Below, piece after piece: positions 24,702-33,695 of a stretch of 64,000 bases of DNA. Within the stretch, counting starts at the first letter, position 1. Every line of letters begins with the position of its first letter. Source of the stretch: Paenochrobactrum pullorum (GTDB taxonomy: Bacteria > Pseudomonadota > Alphaproteobacteria > Rhizobiales > Rhizobiaceae); the NCBI RefSeq assembly GCF_041929845.1, contig NZ_JBHEEH010000001.1, forward strand, positions 186,001 through 250,000. The letters are read 5' to 3'. A model generated the notes under the pieces. The model had not been told where the DNA came from. It saw nothing but the letters and a program-made list of their open reading frames with translations, and searched no databases. Position numbers and translations under genes: made by a program.

Positions 24702-25472
24702 TCATGTTTTGGGTTTATCTTTGTACAACCATGTAAATAGTGTGCCTCCTAACACCATTAATGCGAGTGCAAACCAAGTGACTGCATAGGATAAATGGTT
24801 GTTGGGAAAATTCACCACCGTCAGACCGCCAATGGGTTGTTTGCTGGATAATGCAGCAGAATTATCGCTTTTATCAGCGTCGATAAAATAAGGTGCGACC
24901 TGGTTGAGGCTTTGTTTTCGTGCGAAAGCTTCAACATCACGTGAGTTCCAGAGGTTTTTTTCCGGCTCATTCGGGCGCAGGAAAAAGCCGTTCGGCTCAC
25001 TCATTCGCAATAACCCTGAAACAGTGATATCACCGGCAGGAATATTTTTGTTCAACATGCCCGCTTTATAATCCTCATCGCTGACAAAGCCGCGATTGAT
25101 ATAAATCACTTCTCCGTCTTTTGTGTTGAGTGGTACCATTTGCCAATAGCCGGAGCCTAAAACGGTAAGTGCTTTGACCGCTATTTCTTTGCCTTGTAAA
25201 AAGCTACCCTCAACCGAAACATGGCGGTATTCGTCTTTTTCAGCGGTGATTATCGGCCATTCCTGTGGGGCAGGTACCGGCACAGCTTCTGCACTAATGC
25301 GTGCGTCCACCCGGGCAATAAGGTCATTTTTCCAGCTTAGACGTTCCACCTGCCAAATGCCGAGGCTCAAAAACAACAAGAACAGACAACATCCAATGAG
25401 GCTGATGAAAACCAGCGCAAGCTTACGTTTCTTAATGGGTGCTTGTGGTGTTGTGGGCATATGTGCGGGCAT
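24702..25472 (-). CDS. SURF1 family protein (cytochrome c oxidase biogenesis)
   Basis: 256 residues with the SURF1 topology: an N-terminal helix (LALVFISLIGCCLFLLFLSL), a periplasmic domain and a C-terminal helix (YAVTWFALALMVLGGTLF). Signatures are LGIWQVERLSWK, GYWQMVPL, INRGFV and VNFPNNHLSYAVTW. SURF1 helps insert heme a into heme-copper oxidases. No cox or cyo gene is nearby; it lies between ftsK and the siderophore operon. AAAGGAT precedes the ATG. Confidence 0.9.
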   Translation of the reverse strand: MPAHMPTTPQAPIKKRKLALVFISLIGCCLFLLFLSLGIWQVERLSWKNDLIARVDARISAEAVPVPAPQEWPIITAEKDEYRHVSVEGSFLQGKEIAVKALTVLGSGYWQMVPLNTKDGEVIYINRGFVSDEDYKAGMLNKNIPAGDITVSGLLRMSEPNGFFLRPNEPEKNLWNSRDVEAFARKQSLNQVAPYFIDADKSDNSAALSSKQPIGGLTVVNFPNNHLSYAVTWFALALMVLGGTLFTWLYKDKPKT

Positions 25473-25560
25473 CGCAATATCCTTTGTCTATAAATCAGAC
25501 ATTGATCGATGAAATGAACAATCAAGCTGGAGTGATAGAGTATTTTAGGTGGGTTTAAAA

Positions 25561-25593
25561 TGCAAAAAGCGGCTCTGATGATCAGAGCCGCTT
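25561..25593 (-). terminator. Rho-independent terminator after ftsK
   Basis: AAGCGGCTCTGAT (25567-25579) and ATCAGAGCCGCTT (25581-25593) form a perfect stem; on the minus strand the stem is followed by TTT and GC, giving a short U-run. It lies 39 bp after the ftsK stop. Confidence 0.8.
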
Positions 25594-25631
25594 GATGTCG
25601 TTTATAAATATAGCTGTTTTCAGCTTCGGTT

Positions 25632-28373
25632 TTAAACGTTGTCGCGATTGCCGACAAGGATTTCGCGTTTGCCGACATGATTGGCAGCACCCACGAGCCC
25701 TTCTTTTTCCATACGCTCCACAAGGGAGGCCGCACGGTTATAGCCGATGCCGAGACGACGCTGGATGTAAGAGGTGGAGCATTTTTTATCACGCATCACA
25801 ACTTTGACTGCCTGCTGGTAGTATTCGTCGCCATCTTCTGCGCCAGCATTTGACTGGTCAAAAACTGCGCTGTCTTCTTCTACCGTTTCTTCATCATCAT
25901 CTTCTGCGGTGACGGTCGCCAGATAATCCGGACGGCCCTGTTCTTTCAGATGGGTGACGACTTTTTCGACTTCTTCATCGGAGACAAATGGGCCATGAAC
26001 ACGCACGATGCGTCCGCCACCGGCCATATGCAGCATATCGCCCTGACCAAGCAGTTGTTCTGCGCCCATTTCACCCAAAATCGTACGGCTGTCGATTTTT
26101 GAAGTGACCTGGAACGAAATACGGGTCGGGAAGTTGGCCTTGATTGTACCTGTGATCACATCAACGCTCGGGCGCTGGGTGGCCATGATCAGATGGATAC
26201 CGGCCGCACGCGCCATTTGTGCCAGACGCTGCACCGCACCTTCAATTTCCTTACCCGCTACCATCATCAGGTCGGCCATTTCGTCGATGATAACGACGAT
26301 ATAAGGCATCGGGGTCAGATCCAGCTCTTCCTGTACATAAACAGGTTCACCGGTTTCTTTGTCAAAGCCGGACTGAACTGTGCACATGACGGTCTCACCC
26401 TTGCCTTTGGCACTTGCTGCACGGGCATTGAAGCCTTCAATGTTGCGCACACCCAGACGTGCCATCTTGCGATAGCGCTCTTCCATTTCGCGCACAGCCC
26501 ATTTCAGCGCCACAACAGCCTTTTTAGGGTCGGTCACTACAGGGGTGAGCAGATGCGGAATGCCGTCATAGATCGACAGTTCCAGCATTTTCGGATCCAC
26601 CATGATCAGGCGGCATTCTTCCGGTTTGAAGCGGTAGAGCAGCGACAGGATCATTGTGTTGATGGCAACCGATTTACCCGAACCGGTGGTACCGGCAACG
26701 AGAAGGTGAGGCATTTTTGCCAGTTCAGCGATGATCGGCTCGCCGCCTATTGCTTTGCCCAAGCCCAATGGCAGGTGATATTCGGAATCCTGAAATGCCT
26801 TGGATTCAATCATTTCACGGAAATAAACCGTTTCACGATTGGTATTCGGCAATTCAATGCCGATGACATTGCGGCCTGGTACCACGGCAACGCGGGCAGA
26901 AAGCGCAGACATTGAACGGGCAATATCATCCGCCAGACCGATCACGCGGGAGGACTTAACACCCGGTGCCGGTTCAAATTCATAAAGTGTAACCACAGGG
27001 CCTGGACGAACATGGATGATTTCACCGCGTACACCGAAATCTTCCAGCACGCTTTCAAGCAAACCGGCGCTGCGTTCCAGCATTTCCTGCGTAATGACCG
27101 TGCCGTCCATTGCAGGTGGTTCCTGCAAGAGCGAGCGCGGCGGGAATTCATATTCACCAGCGACATATTCAACCGCAGTTTGCGGCAGCGGAGCTGGCTG
27201 ATAAGGAGCGGCTGGTGTTGCAATCCGTGCGAATGCCGGTGCGGTTTGAGAATGCGCTGCAGGGGAGGGGGCATCAACCTCTTCCATCTCTGCATCTTCA
27301 ACCATTTCCAGATCGTCAATGGCGTCAACTGCTTCACTGTCAGCAATTGCTTCGACCGCAGCCATCTGCGGCTGTTCGGTTTCTTTCGCTTCTTCAATCG
27401 CAGGGGCAACTTCGTCAATAACCGGTACTGCTTCCATCACAGGCGCTTCTGCAACCGATGCTTCTGCGACTGCCTCGGCAACAGTTTCCGCGGCAGTTTC
27501 TTCTGCTGCCGGTGTGGATGTCACTTCTGCCTGTGTGTTACGTGGCTTGTTCCATTCAACCACACGGAACTGTGCCAGAATATCAACAACTGGTTCTTCT
27601 GCAACTTCTTCAGTTTTCACCTCTGCAATTGGCTCGGCAACAATTGCAACCGGTGCAGCTTCGACCGCAGCAGGTGCTGATGGCGCATCAATGAGGCTTG
27701 AGAAGTCGAAACCTTCAAAAAAAGCAAAATCGGATAGAAGCTGCGTTACATCTTTGCGAACCGGTGCTTCTTCAGGCTCACTGGTGATAGCGGCCGGAGC
27801 CGCAATCACAGTGGCGGTGACAGGCGCAATGACAGGCTCTTCTGCAACAGGTGCCGTTACCTGCACCGGCTCGGCAGCCATAATCTGTTCATCATGAGCA
27901 GTTTCGTGGCTTTTTACAGCGGCATCCAGATGTGGTGTCTGCACATGGGTGGATGGTGCTGGCTGGGTCGTTGCAATGGTTGGTGTTGTTACAGGTGCAG
28001 CCGGTGTCGCGGCCAATCCTTGTGAAACACTTTCCTGCAAGCTTGCGACAACCATCGGCTGGTCGACCGTTTTTTCAGAGCTGACACTGGTGTCAACAGC
28101 CTGTACAGCCGATGTTGAATAACGGGAATTGATATCCGGCAATGTTTCGCCACGGCGGCGCGCAAGTTCTGCTTCGGGTGTGCGGGTAAAGCGCACATTC
28201 TGGCCGAGTGAAAAATGAGCTTTCCACGCCGGATCAATATGGGCATTTGCCGTTGCCGGACCGCTGGTGCCGCGGATATCCTGCTGCGTGTTATCGCGCG
28301 ACTGATGTGACGCAGATGCGCTGTCCGCGCTGTCTGTGGTCATTGGGGAAAAATTACTTCTGAGATTACGCAT
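25632..28373 (-). CDS. ftsK: FtsK/SpoIIIE-family DNA translocase without N-terminal membrane domain
   Basis: 913 residues. The C-terminal ~480 residues are a complete FtsK motor: Walker A GTTGSGKSVAIN, Walker B IVVIIDEMADLMMV, GAVQRLAQMARAAGIHLIMA, and the DNA-reading gamma winged helix (CSTSYIQRRLGIGYNRAASL to the C-terminus). The first ~420 residues are Ala/Pro/Glu/Val-rich low-complexity sequence with no hydrophobic helix, unlike classical FtsK with four. FtsK pumps DNA towards dif and activates XerCD at division. A second, membrane-anchored paralogue may exist elsewhere in the genome. The ATG at 28373 is preceded by AGGTG. Confidence 0.9.
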   Translation of the reverse strand: MRNLRSNFSPMTTDSADSASASHQSRDNTQQDIRGTSGPATANAHIDPAWKAHFSLGQNVRFTRTPEAELARRRGETLPDINSRYSTSAVQAVDTSVSSEKTVDQPMVVASLQESVSQGLAATPAAPVTTPTIATTQPAPSTHVQTPHLDAAVKSHETAHDEQIMAAEPVQVTAPVAEEPVIAPVTATVIAAPAAITSEPEEAPVRKDVTQLLSDFAFFEGFDFSSLIDAPSAPAAVEAAPVAIVAEPIAEVKTEEVAEEPVVDILAQFRVVEWNKPRNTQAEVTSTPAAEETAAETVAEAVAEASVAEAPVMEAVPVIDEVAPAIEEAKETEQPQMAAVEAIADSEAVDAIDDLEMVEDAEMEEVDAPSPAAHSQTAPAFARIATPAAPYQPAPLPQTAVEYVAGEYEFPPRSLLQEPPAMDGTVITQEMLERSAGLLESVLEDFGVRGEIIHVRPGPVVTLYEFEPAPGVKSSRVIGLADDIARSMSALSARVAVVPGRNVIGIELPNTNRETVYFREMIESKAFQDSEYHLPLGLGKAIGGEPIIAELAKMPHLLVAGTTGSGKSVAINTMILSLLYRFKPEECRLIMVDPKMLELSIYDGIPHLLTPVVTDPKKAVVALKWAVREMEERYRKMARLGVRNIEGFNARAASAKGKGETVMCTVQSGFDKETGEPVYVQEELDLTPMPYIVVIIDEMADLMMVAGKEIEGAVQRLAQMARAAGIHLIMATQRPSVDVITGTIKANFPTRISFQVTSKIDSRTILGEMGAEQLLGQGDMLHMAGGGRIVRVHGPFVSDEEVEKVVTHLKEQGRPDYLATVTAEDDDEETVEEDSAVFDQSNAGAEDGDEYYQQAVKVVMRDKKCSTSYIQRRLGIGYNRAASLVERMEKEGLVGAANHVGKREILVGNRDNV

Positions 28374-28482
28374 GACACCTGAACCAACTCGTACTTAAGC
28401 CTTAGAACGTGGCTTAGTAATAGAAAATGAAGGTTAACAACCTCCTTCCAAGCTGATAAGTATTTAACCCTCAATCAAGCAT

Positions 28483-28504
28483 AAAGCCCGCAAATGCGGG
28501 CTTT
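28483..28504 (-). terminator. Short GC-rich hairpin downstream of the peptidase gene
   Basis: AAAGCCCGC and GCGGGCTTT form a 9-bp stem around AAAT. It lies between the peptidase gene end (28606) and the ftsK promoter region; only a short T-run follows on the minus strand. Confidence 0.55.
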
Positions 28505-28605
28505 GACGTGGTAAAAAATTATTTTAACGGCGCATCTCTCTCATATAAGACGAAAAATAAATGCAGCCTTTACGATTCTGCTGAGCGCCGAAGATAAATG
28601 AAGTG

Positions 28606-29628
28606 TTAAGCTTCCAGCCAGTTGCGCAAAGAAAGACGGCTGTTTCCGGCGCGCCCAACCATTGCATTGGCGGCGCACATCGAATTTAACACTGATTCTT
28701 GAGTCGCTTCGGTGGCGGCGCGGAAAAGCTGATCGATGCGATTCTCGTTCAAAGTCTGAATGGAAATCAGGTCGTTTTTTTCATCATGATCAAAGGTCAC
28801 GGCTGTGCTGAAGCCAACGGCAATGTCGCCGCTGCCATGCCCCCAGAAAGCACCAAGACGGGCAAGACCGGCTCCGCATCGCTTGGTGACACGCTTTAGC
28901 TGGCGATGTTCAAGCGGAATGTCGGTGGCCAGAACAAGAATGACCGAGCCTTTTTCAGCTTCGGCTTTAACGCGCGAATCAGGACGACGGCCATCTGGCA
29001 GGGTCAGATCACCGGCGCGTCCAAAATTGGTCAATGCCAGTACGCCAAGATGATAGGTTTTGCCATCCAGTTTAATCTGGCGTGAAGCGGTGCCAATACC
29101 GCCTTTAAAGCCAAAACAGCTCATGCCGGTGCCAGCGCCCACATTGCCCTCTGCAACATGAGTGCCTGCATTATCGAGTGCAAGGCGCGCATGGTTTTCA
29201 GTCACAGCAAGGGCTTGAATATCATTGAGCGGGCCGTCATTGCATTCACAGACAACCGGATTAACCGTCGCCGTGGTGCGGCCGATATCAGGGTTTTTGG
29301 CAATGGCATCGCGGATCAGCGCATTGGCGCAGGTGCCAACCCCGAATGTATTGGTGAGCAGAATGGGGGTTTCCAACGATCCCAGTTCATTGATCTGAAC
29401 AAGGCCGGTGCTTTTGCCAAAGCCATTGATGACTTCGCTGGCAGCCAACACCTTGCGGCGATAAAGATTGCCGCTATGGGGCAAAATGGCGGTGACACCG
29501 GTATTGATGTCACCGTCTTGTATCGTGTGATGTCCAACGAGAACGCCCGGCACATCCGTGATTGCATTTATTGTCCCTGTCGGCATGGCGCCACAGTGAA
29601 TATTAAAATCACGGATGCGTGCATTCAT
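28606..29628 (-). CDS. P1 family (DmpA-type) aminopeptidase, Ntn-hydrolase
   Basis: 340 residues. The DmpA/BapA fold cleaves itself between Gly and Ser to free an N-terminal Ser nucleophile; here the site is EKGSVILVLATDIPL with the Ser at residue 228. Other conserved parts are ITDVPGVLVGHHTI, LLTNTFGVGTCANALIRDA, CFGFKGGIGTASR and FWGHGSGDIAVGFSTA. Family members release N-terminal L- or D-residues or beta-amino acids from small peptides; the exact substrate is not predictable. It is 17 bp after the transaminase gene, so the two are very likely one transcript. Confidence 0.88.
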   Translation of the reverse strand: MNARIRDFNIHCGAMPTGTINAITDVPGVLVGHHTIQDGDINTGVTAILPHSGNLYRRKVLAASEVINGFGKSTGLVQINELGSLETPILLTNTFGVGTCANALIRDAIAKNPDIGRTTATVNPVVCECNDGPLNDIQALAVTENHARLALDNAGTHVAEGNVGAGTGMSCFGFKGGIGTASRQIKLDGKTYHLGVLALTNFGRAGDLTLPDGRRPDSRVKAEAEKGSVILVLATDIPLEHRQLKRVTKRCGAGLARLGAFWGHGSGDIAVGFSTAVTFDHDEKNDLISIQTLNENRIDQLFRAATEATQESVLNSMCAANAMVGRAGNSRLSLRNWLEA

Positions 29629-29645
29629 CGTCTTTAATCCTTTTA

Positions 29646-30509
29646 TCAGATGATCGGTTCTGAACCGGTGCGGGCCAGTTCCATGTAGATTTCCTGTAAG
29701 CGCAGGGTCAAAGGCCCCGGCTTGCCGTCAGCAATCACATGTTCCTGAATACGGATGACAGGTGTAACAAAGCTTGATGCGCTGGTGAGGAAAGCTTCCT
29801 TGGCATTGAAGGCTTCTTCAGTGCTGAAAAGACGCTCTTCAACAGTCAGGTTTTGCTCTTCCGCAATCTTCAACACAGCCTTGCGGGTGCAGCCCGGCAG
29901 GATCTTGTTGGAGTTTGGACGGGTGATCAGCACATTATCTTTGGTGATGATGAACGCGCTGGAGGAGCCACCTTCGGTGATGTAGTTGTCTTCAACCAGC
30001 CAGACATCCTGATAACCGGCATCATGCGCTGCCTTTTTGGCCAAAACCTGTGCCAACAGCATGGTTGTTTTGATATCGCGGCGTGTCCAGCGGTTGTCCG
30101 GTGCCAAATCAATAGCGACACCGTTTTTTGCACCAGCGCTATTGGTGATGTTTTTCACCTGTGTCAGCATGATGAAGTTAGGCTTCAAATCGGCGGCATA
30201 ACCAAAATCGCGTTCGGCGGTACCGCGGGTGATTTGAATATAAACGACACCTTCATGCAGGTTATTGCGGCGGATCAATTCAGCCTGTAAATTGATGATG
30301 TCTTCTTTAGGCATCGGCATCGGAATACCGATTTCGCCAAGAGAGCGTTCCAGACGGGTCAAATGCAGATCATTATCAACCAAGCGGCCTTCTACAACGG
30401 CGCTGACTTCATAAATCGCATCGGCAAAAAGAAAGCCGCGGTCAAAGATAGAAATTTTGGCGTCCTGTTCGCTCACGAACTGGTCGTTGATATAAATAGT
30501 TCTTGTCAC
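29646..30509 (-). CDS. dat: D-amino-acid transaminase (class IV PLP aminotransferase)
   Basis: 287 residues from the GTG at 30509, which has GGAG 8 nt upstream; a longer open frame to 30629 has no support and would cover the regulatory palindrome. Sequence features are YINDQFVSEQDAKISIFDRG, the PLP Lys in RRDIKTTMLLAQVLAK, and EDNYITEGGSSSAFII. This pattern matches D-alanine/D-amino-acid aminotransferases rather than branched-chain ones, though close relatives act on other substrates. Converts D-amino acids and 2-oxo acids. Co-transcribed with the DmpA-type peptidase and divergent from lysR. Confidence 0.85.
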   Translation of the reverse strand: MTRTIYINDQFVSEQDAKISIFDRGFLFADAIYEVSAVVEGRLVDNDLHLTRLERSLGEIGIPMPMPKEDIINLQAELIRRNNLHEGVVYIQITRGTAERDFGYAADLKPNFIMLTQVKNITNSAGAKNGVAIDLAPDNRWTRRDIKTTMLLAQVLAKKAAHDAGYQDVWLVEDNYITEGGSSSAFIITKDNVLITRPNSNKILPGCTRKAVLKIAEEQNLTVEERLFSTEEAFNAKEAFLTSASSFVTPVIRIQEHVIADGKPGPLTLRLQEIYMELARTGSEPII

Positions 30510-30591
30510 AAGGAACACTCCGGTGGGGTATAAAATAGCAATGAGGCAACTTAAGCAATTATTGCAGTGGCGGCTATTGCTTTGTTTTGCA

Positions 30592-30618
30592 ATTCTTATG
30601 CAAGAAATGCATAAGAAT
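30592..30618. promoter_or_regulatory. Perfect palindrome between dat and lysR, candidate LysR operator
   Basis: ATTCTTATGCA (30592-30602), 5-bp spacer AGAAA, TGCATAAGAAT (30608-30618). An 11-bp perfect dyad with internal T-N11-A sites in the divergent promoter gap is a textbook LysR-type recognition site. Confidence 0.75.
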
Positions 30619-30659
30619 ATCGGGATCAAATTTTATAAATTGAGGGGCGGGCTTTTAAT

Positions 30660-31556
30660 ATGGAATTGAAATGGCTGGAGGACTTCACCGTTCTTGCTTC
30701 GACTTCCAGTTTTACGCGCGCTTCAGAGTTGCGCCATGTAACGCAATCGGCATTTAGCCGGCGCATTAAACAATTGGAAATCTGGCTTGGTGTGACATTG
30801 GTCAACCGTGCAACCTTTCCGGCCGAGCTGACAAAAGAGGGCAAAGCCTTTTTGCCGGTGGCGCAGGAAACATTGCGCAATTTTTATCGCACCCGTGCTG
30901 CTTTGCAACCCAATGGTGATGAGCTGAAAATTGTCAGCTTTTCCGGTCTGCAAACCTTAACCGTTACTTTTTTTCCGCTATGGCTGAAAAAGCTGCAAGA
31001 GCAGATGGGGCCGATCCAGTCGCGTCTTTGTCCTGATCGCGGCGGTATTGAAGAAAATGTCGAAACACTATCCGATGGTGAAGCCGATTTTCTTCTTACC
31101 TACGCGCATGAAAATGTACCGTTTCATCTCGATACTAATCATTATGCTTATCATGTTCTGGGTGAGGAACGTTTGCTGCCGGTTTCGGCACCCCATCCGG
31201 ATGGATGTTTGCTTGATAAAGCTTTGGCAGAAGGTACGGAACTGCCGTTTTTAAGTTATGGCGACACATCGTTTTTTGGCACAGCTTTGGAAAAGCAGTT
31301 TACGCAAGTGCCGGATTTCAAGCGCCGCGTTGTGCATGAAAATACGATTTCGGTCGGTTTGAAAGCAATGGCATTGGCTGGCTGGGGGGTGGCATGGCTG
31401 CCGGAAAGCCTGATCACAGCGGAACAGGCGAGTGGGCAACTGGTGCTGGCAAGCAATGATGAACAATGGCAGATCATTTCGGAAATCCGCATCTATCGCC
31501 ATTTGAAAACATTGTCGGCACGGGCAGAAACCCTCTGGCAAAATCTTATCAAGTGA
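30660..31556 (+). CDS. LysR-family transcriptional regulator
   Basis: 298 residues. N-terminal winged helix MELKWLEDFTVLASTSSFTR, with SQ.AFSRRIKQLE-type recognition helix (TQSAFSRRIKQLEIWLGVTL), then the periplasmic-binding-like effector domain. Divergent from dat-dmpA with a perfect palindrome between them, and followed after 50 bp by an MFS transporter gene. It probably controls both flanking units in response to a related metabolite; the inducer is unknown. Confidence 0.92.
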   Translation: MELKWLEDFTVLASTSSFTRASELRHVTQSAFSRRIKQLEIWLGVTLVNRATFPAELTKEGKAFLPVAQETLRNFYRTRAALQPNGDELKIVSFSGLQTLTVTFFPLWLKKLQEQMGPIQSRLCPDRGGIEENVETLSDGEADFLLTYAHENVPFHLDTNHYAYHVLGEERLLPVSAPHPDGCLLDKALAEGTELPFLSYGDTSFFGTALEKQFTQVPDFKRRVVHENTISVGLKAMALAGWGVAWLPESLITAEQASGQLVLASNDEQWQIISEIRIYRHLKTLSARAETLWQNLIK

Positions 31557-31606
31557 ATTATCGAAAATGATTATCGGTGCACAAGGCAGGCGAGGAGCCA
31601 TCAATC

Positions 31607-32926
31607 GTGACCCAAGTTAAACAAACAATCGAACAAACATTGGATCAGGCGGGCACGGGGCGTTTTCAGCGCCATTTGCTCGGCGTATTCGGCCTAGTCT
31701 GGGCGGCAGATGCTATGCAGGTGCTGGCGGTTGGTTTTACCAGCGCTTCCATCGCACTGACCTTCGGTCTAACATTGCCGCAGGCATTACAAACAGGCAC
31801 TTTGTTCTTCTTGGGTATGCTGATTGGTGCGGCCGTCTTTGGCCGTCTGGCGGATAAATATGGCCGCCGCCGTGTGCTGCTCATCACGGTTGCTTGTGAT
31901 GCGGTGTTTGGTTTGTTGTCGGCCTTTTCGCCAAGTTTCGGCATTCTTTTAGGGCTTCGTTTTCTCACGGGTATGGCGGTTGGCGGCACATTGCCGGTTG
32001 ATTATGCGATGATGGCCGAGTTTCTGCCAAGCAAAACCCGTGGTCGCTGGCTGGTGATGCTGGAAGGTTTTTGGGCTGTTGGTACGGTGGTAATTGCACT
32101 GGCTGCATGGGGCGCAAGTCTTGCCGGTGTTGAAGACGCATGGCGTTATATTTTCATCGTGACTGCCGCACCTGCCGTTATTGGCATCTGGCTGCGCATC
32201 TGGGTGCCGGAATCACCAATGCACCTGATGAAAAATGGCGAACATGAACAAGCCAAGAGCGTGATGAATCGCGTTCTGCGCACCAATGGCAAGCCGGAGC
32301 TTGATGCAAACACCCAGCTGATTGCACCGCAATTGGTGAGCAATGAGAGCCTGTTTTCACCGGCTTTACGTCAACGTACGCTTACCACTCTGGCAATCTG
32401 GTTTTTGGTGTCGGTTTCTTATTATGGCATTTTCACATGGATACCGGCCAAGCTTGCCAGTGATGGTTTCGGTTTCGTGCGCGGTTATGGTTTCTTGGTT
32501 ATTGTAGCATTGGCACAATTACCGGGTTATGCTTTAGCCGCATACGGCGTTGAAACATGGGGGCGCCGCAATACGCTGATTACTTTCTTGTTTATCAGTG
32601 CGGCAGCTTGTTTCCTCTTCACTATTGCCGGCAGTTCGTTCCTTGTAGGCATGTCCATTCTGGTGATGAGCTTTGCGCTTCTTGGCACATGGGGCGCGCT
32701 TTATGCCTTCACGCCGGAACTATATCCGACTGCATTGCGTGGAAGTGGTATGGGAGCAGCAGGTGCGATGGCGCGTCTTGGCGGTTTGCTGGCGCCCTCG
32801 GTGCTGGCATGGGTGATCAGCCAGAGTTTCATCATGGCGGTTGGGATGTTTGCAGCGCTTTTGTTGCTGGCAGCCATTATAGCCTTCTTCATTGATGTGG
32901 AAACAAAGCAGCAAGCGCTGACTTAG
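31607..32926 (+). CDS. Major facilitator superfamily transporter
   Basis: 439 residues and twelve hydrophobic helices. MFS motif A appears as GRLADKYGRRRVLL after TM2, and TM4/5 carries GMAVGGTLPVDYAMMAEFLP, as in the sugar/aromatic-acid porter group. In the second half, YAFTPELYPTALRGSGMG is the matching SP-family motif. Start chosen at GTG 31607 (VTQVKQ) with GAGGAG 9 nt upstream; the frame is open to 31577. It lies behind lysR, so it may import or export a substrate of the DmpA/Dat pathway; the substrate is unknown. Confidence 0.88.
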   Translation: MTQVKQTIEQTLDQAGTGRFQRHLLGVFGLVWAADAMQVLAVGFTSASIALTFGLTLPQALQTGTLFFLGMLIGAAVFGRLADKYGRRRVLLITVACDAVFGLLSAFSPSFGILLGLRFLTGMAVGGTLPVDYAMMAEFLPSKTRGRWLVMLEGFWAVGTVVIALAAWGASLAGVEDAWRYIFIVTAAPAVIGIWLRIWVPESPMHLMKNGEHEQAKSVMNRVLRTNGKPELDANTQLIAPQLVSNESLFSPALRQRTLTTLAIWFLVSVSYYGIFTWIPAKLASDGFGFVRGYGFLVIVALAQLPGYALAAYGVETWGRRNTLITFLFISAAACFLFTIAGSSFLVGMSILVMSFALLGTWGALYAFTPELYPTALRGSGMGAAGAMARLGGLLAPSVLAWVISQSFIMAVGMFAALLLLAAIIAFFIDVETKQQALT

Positions 32927-32927
32927 A

Positions 32928-33022
32928 ACATGTCTCCCCAAAGTGGTCACCGGTTTGGGGAGACATGTGTAAAAAAACATTAGAGCGAGCGCAGTGGATA
33001 TGATTAAGTGTGACACGCTCTA
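32928..33022. repeat. Dispersed palindromic intergenic repeat, copy 2
   Basis: Inverted relative to copy 1 at 4054-4158. The first palindrome has arms CATGTCTCCCCA and TGGGGAGACATG around 32930-32967. The second has TAGAGCGAGC (32981-32990) opposite the ACACGCTCTA region ending at 33022, the same TTAATC-type core being readable on the other strand. It exactly fills the gap between two convergent genes (stops at 32926 and 33026), so it may also serve as a two-way terminator. Confidence 0.75.
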
Positions 33023-33025
33023 AAG

Positions 33026-33679
33026 TCAGAGCGCTTTACGAAATGTCAAATTGATGCGCGAGCGCCTGAAAATCGGGTGCTCACCTTCTTTAAGCGGTAA
33101 AATACCGTGATAATAAAGCCGTGATGCGCCACCCCATACCACCACATCGCCGTGGTGAAGCGGATATTTGGTAATTTTATCCTGACGGCTTAATCCACCA
33201 AACTGAAAAATAGCAGGCAGTCCCAGCGAGACCGACACAATCGGGTGATGCAAATCTTTTTCGTCTTTATCCTGATGCAGTGATAGTTTGGTGGTGGGCA
33301 GATAACGGTTCATCAGGCAGACATCGGGCGTAAAATCAGCGTAACCAGCTTGTGCTGCTGCTTGTTGTGCCAGCGCTAAAAAGGCTTGTGGCATGGCAGG
33401 CCATGGTTTTTGCGTCATCGGATCAATCGCATCATAACGATAGCCCTGTTTATCCGATACCCAGCCTGCTTTGCCGCAATTGGTCATCGCAACTGACATT
33501 TGATAGCCGCCCGGTGTCACCAAATGGCGAAAAGGCGATATATCCACCACTTGCCGCAAAGCAAGTAGCAGTGCCTCTTGATGAGGGTTTGCAAATTGGC
33601 GCAACAAAACGGCTCCTTCCGCCATGTGTTCCACAGGCGGAAGGGGTGGTGTCTGATCTGCAAATAAATCAAATGTCAT
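33026..33679 (-). CDS. alkB: Alpha-ketoglutarate-dependent dioxygenase AlkB
   Basis: 217 residues. Fe(II)/2-oxoglutarate dioxygenase fold: HQD (LSLHQDKDEKD) with the distal His in SRLYYHGILP and the cosubstrate Arg pair in FRRSRINLTFR. NRYLPTTKLSLHQDKDE and SVSLGLPAIFQFGG are typical of E. coli-type AlkB, which removes methyl groups from 1-meA and 3-meC in DNA. The gene stands alone; no ada-type gene is adjacent. Confidence 0.93.
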   Translation of the reverse strand: MTFDLFADQTPPLPPVEHMAEGAVLLRQFANPHQEALLLALRQVVDISPFRHLVTPGGYQMSVAMTNCGKAGWVSDKQGYRYDAIDPMTQKPWPAMPQAFLALAQQAAAQAGYADFTPDVCLMNRYLPTTKLSLHQDKDEKDLHHPIVSVSLGLPAIFQFGGLSRQDKITKYPLHHGDVVVWGGASRLYYHGILPLKEGEHPIFRRSRINLTFRKAL

Positions 33680-33695
33680 GAGCGCTGGTTGTTAT

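Noticed and set aside
27012..27680. 222-codon open frame antisense to the low-complexity part of ftsK
   Set aside because: Cys/Phe/Arg-rich product is the mirror of Ala/Glu/Val repeats; an artefact of base bias.
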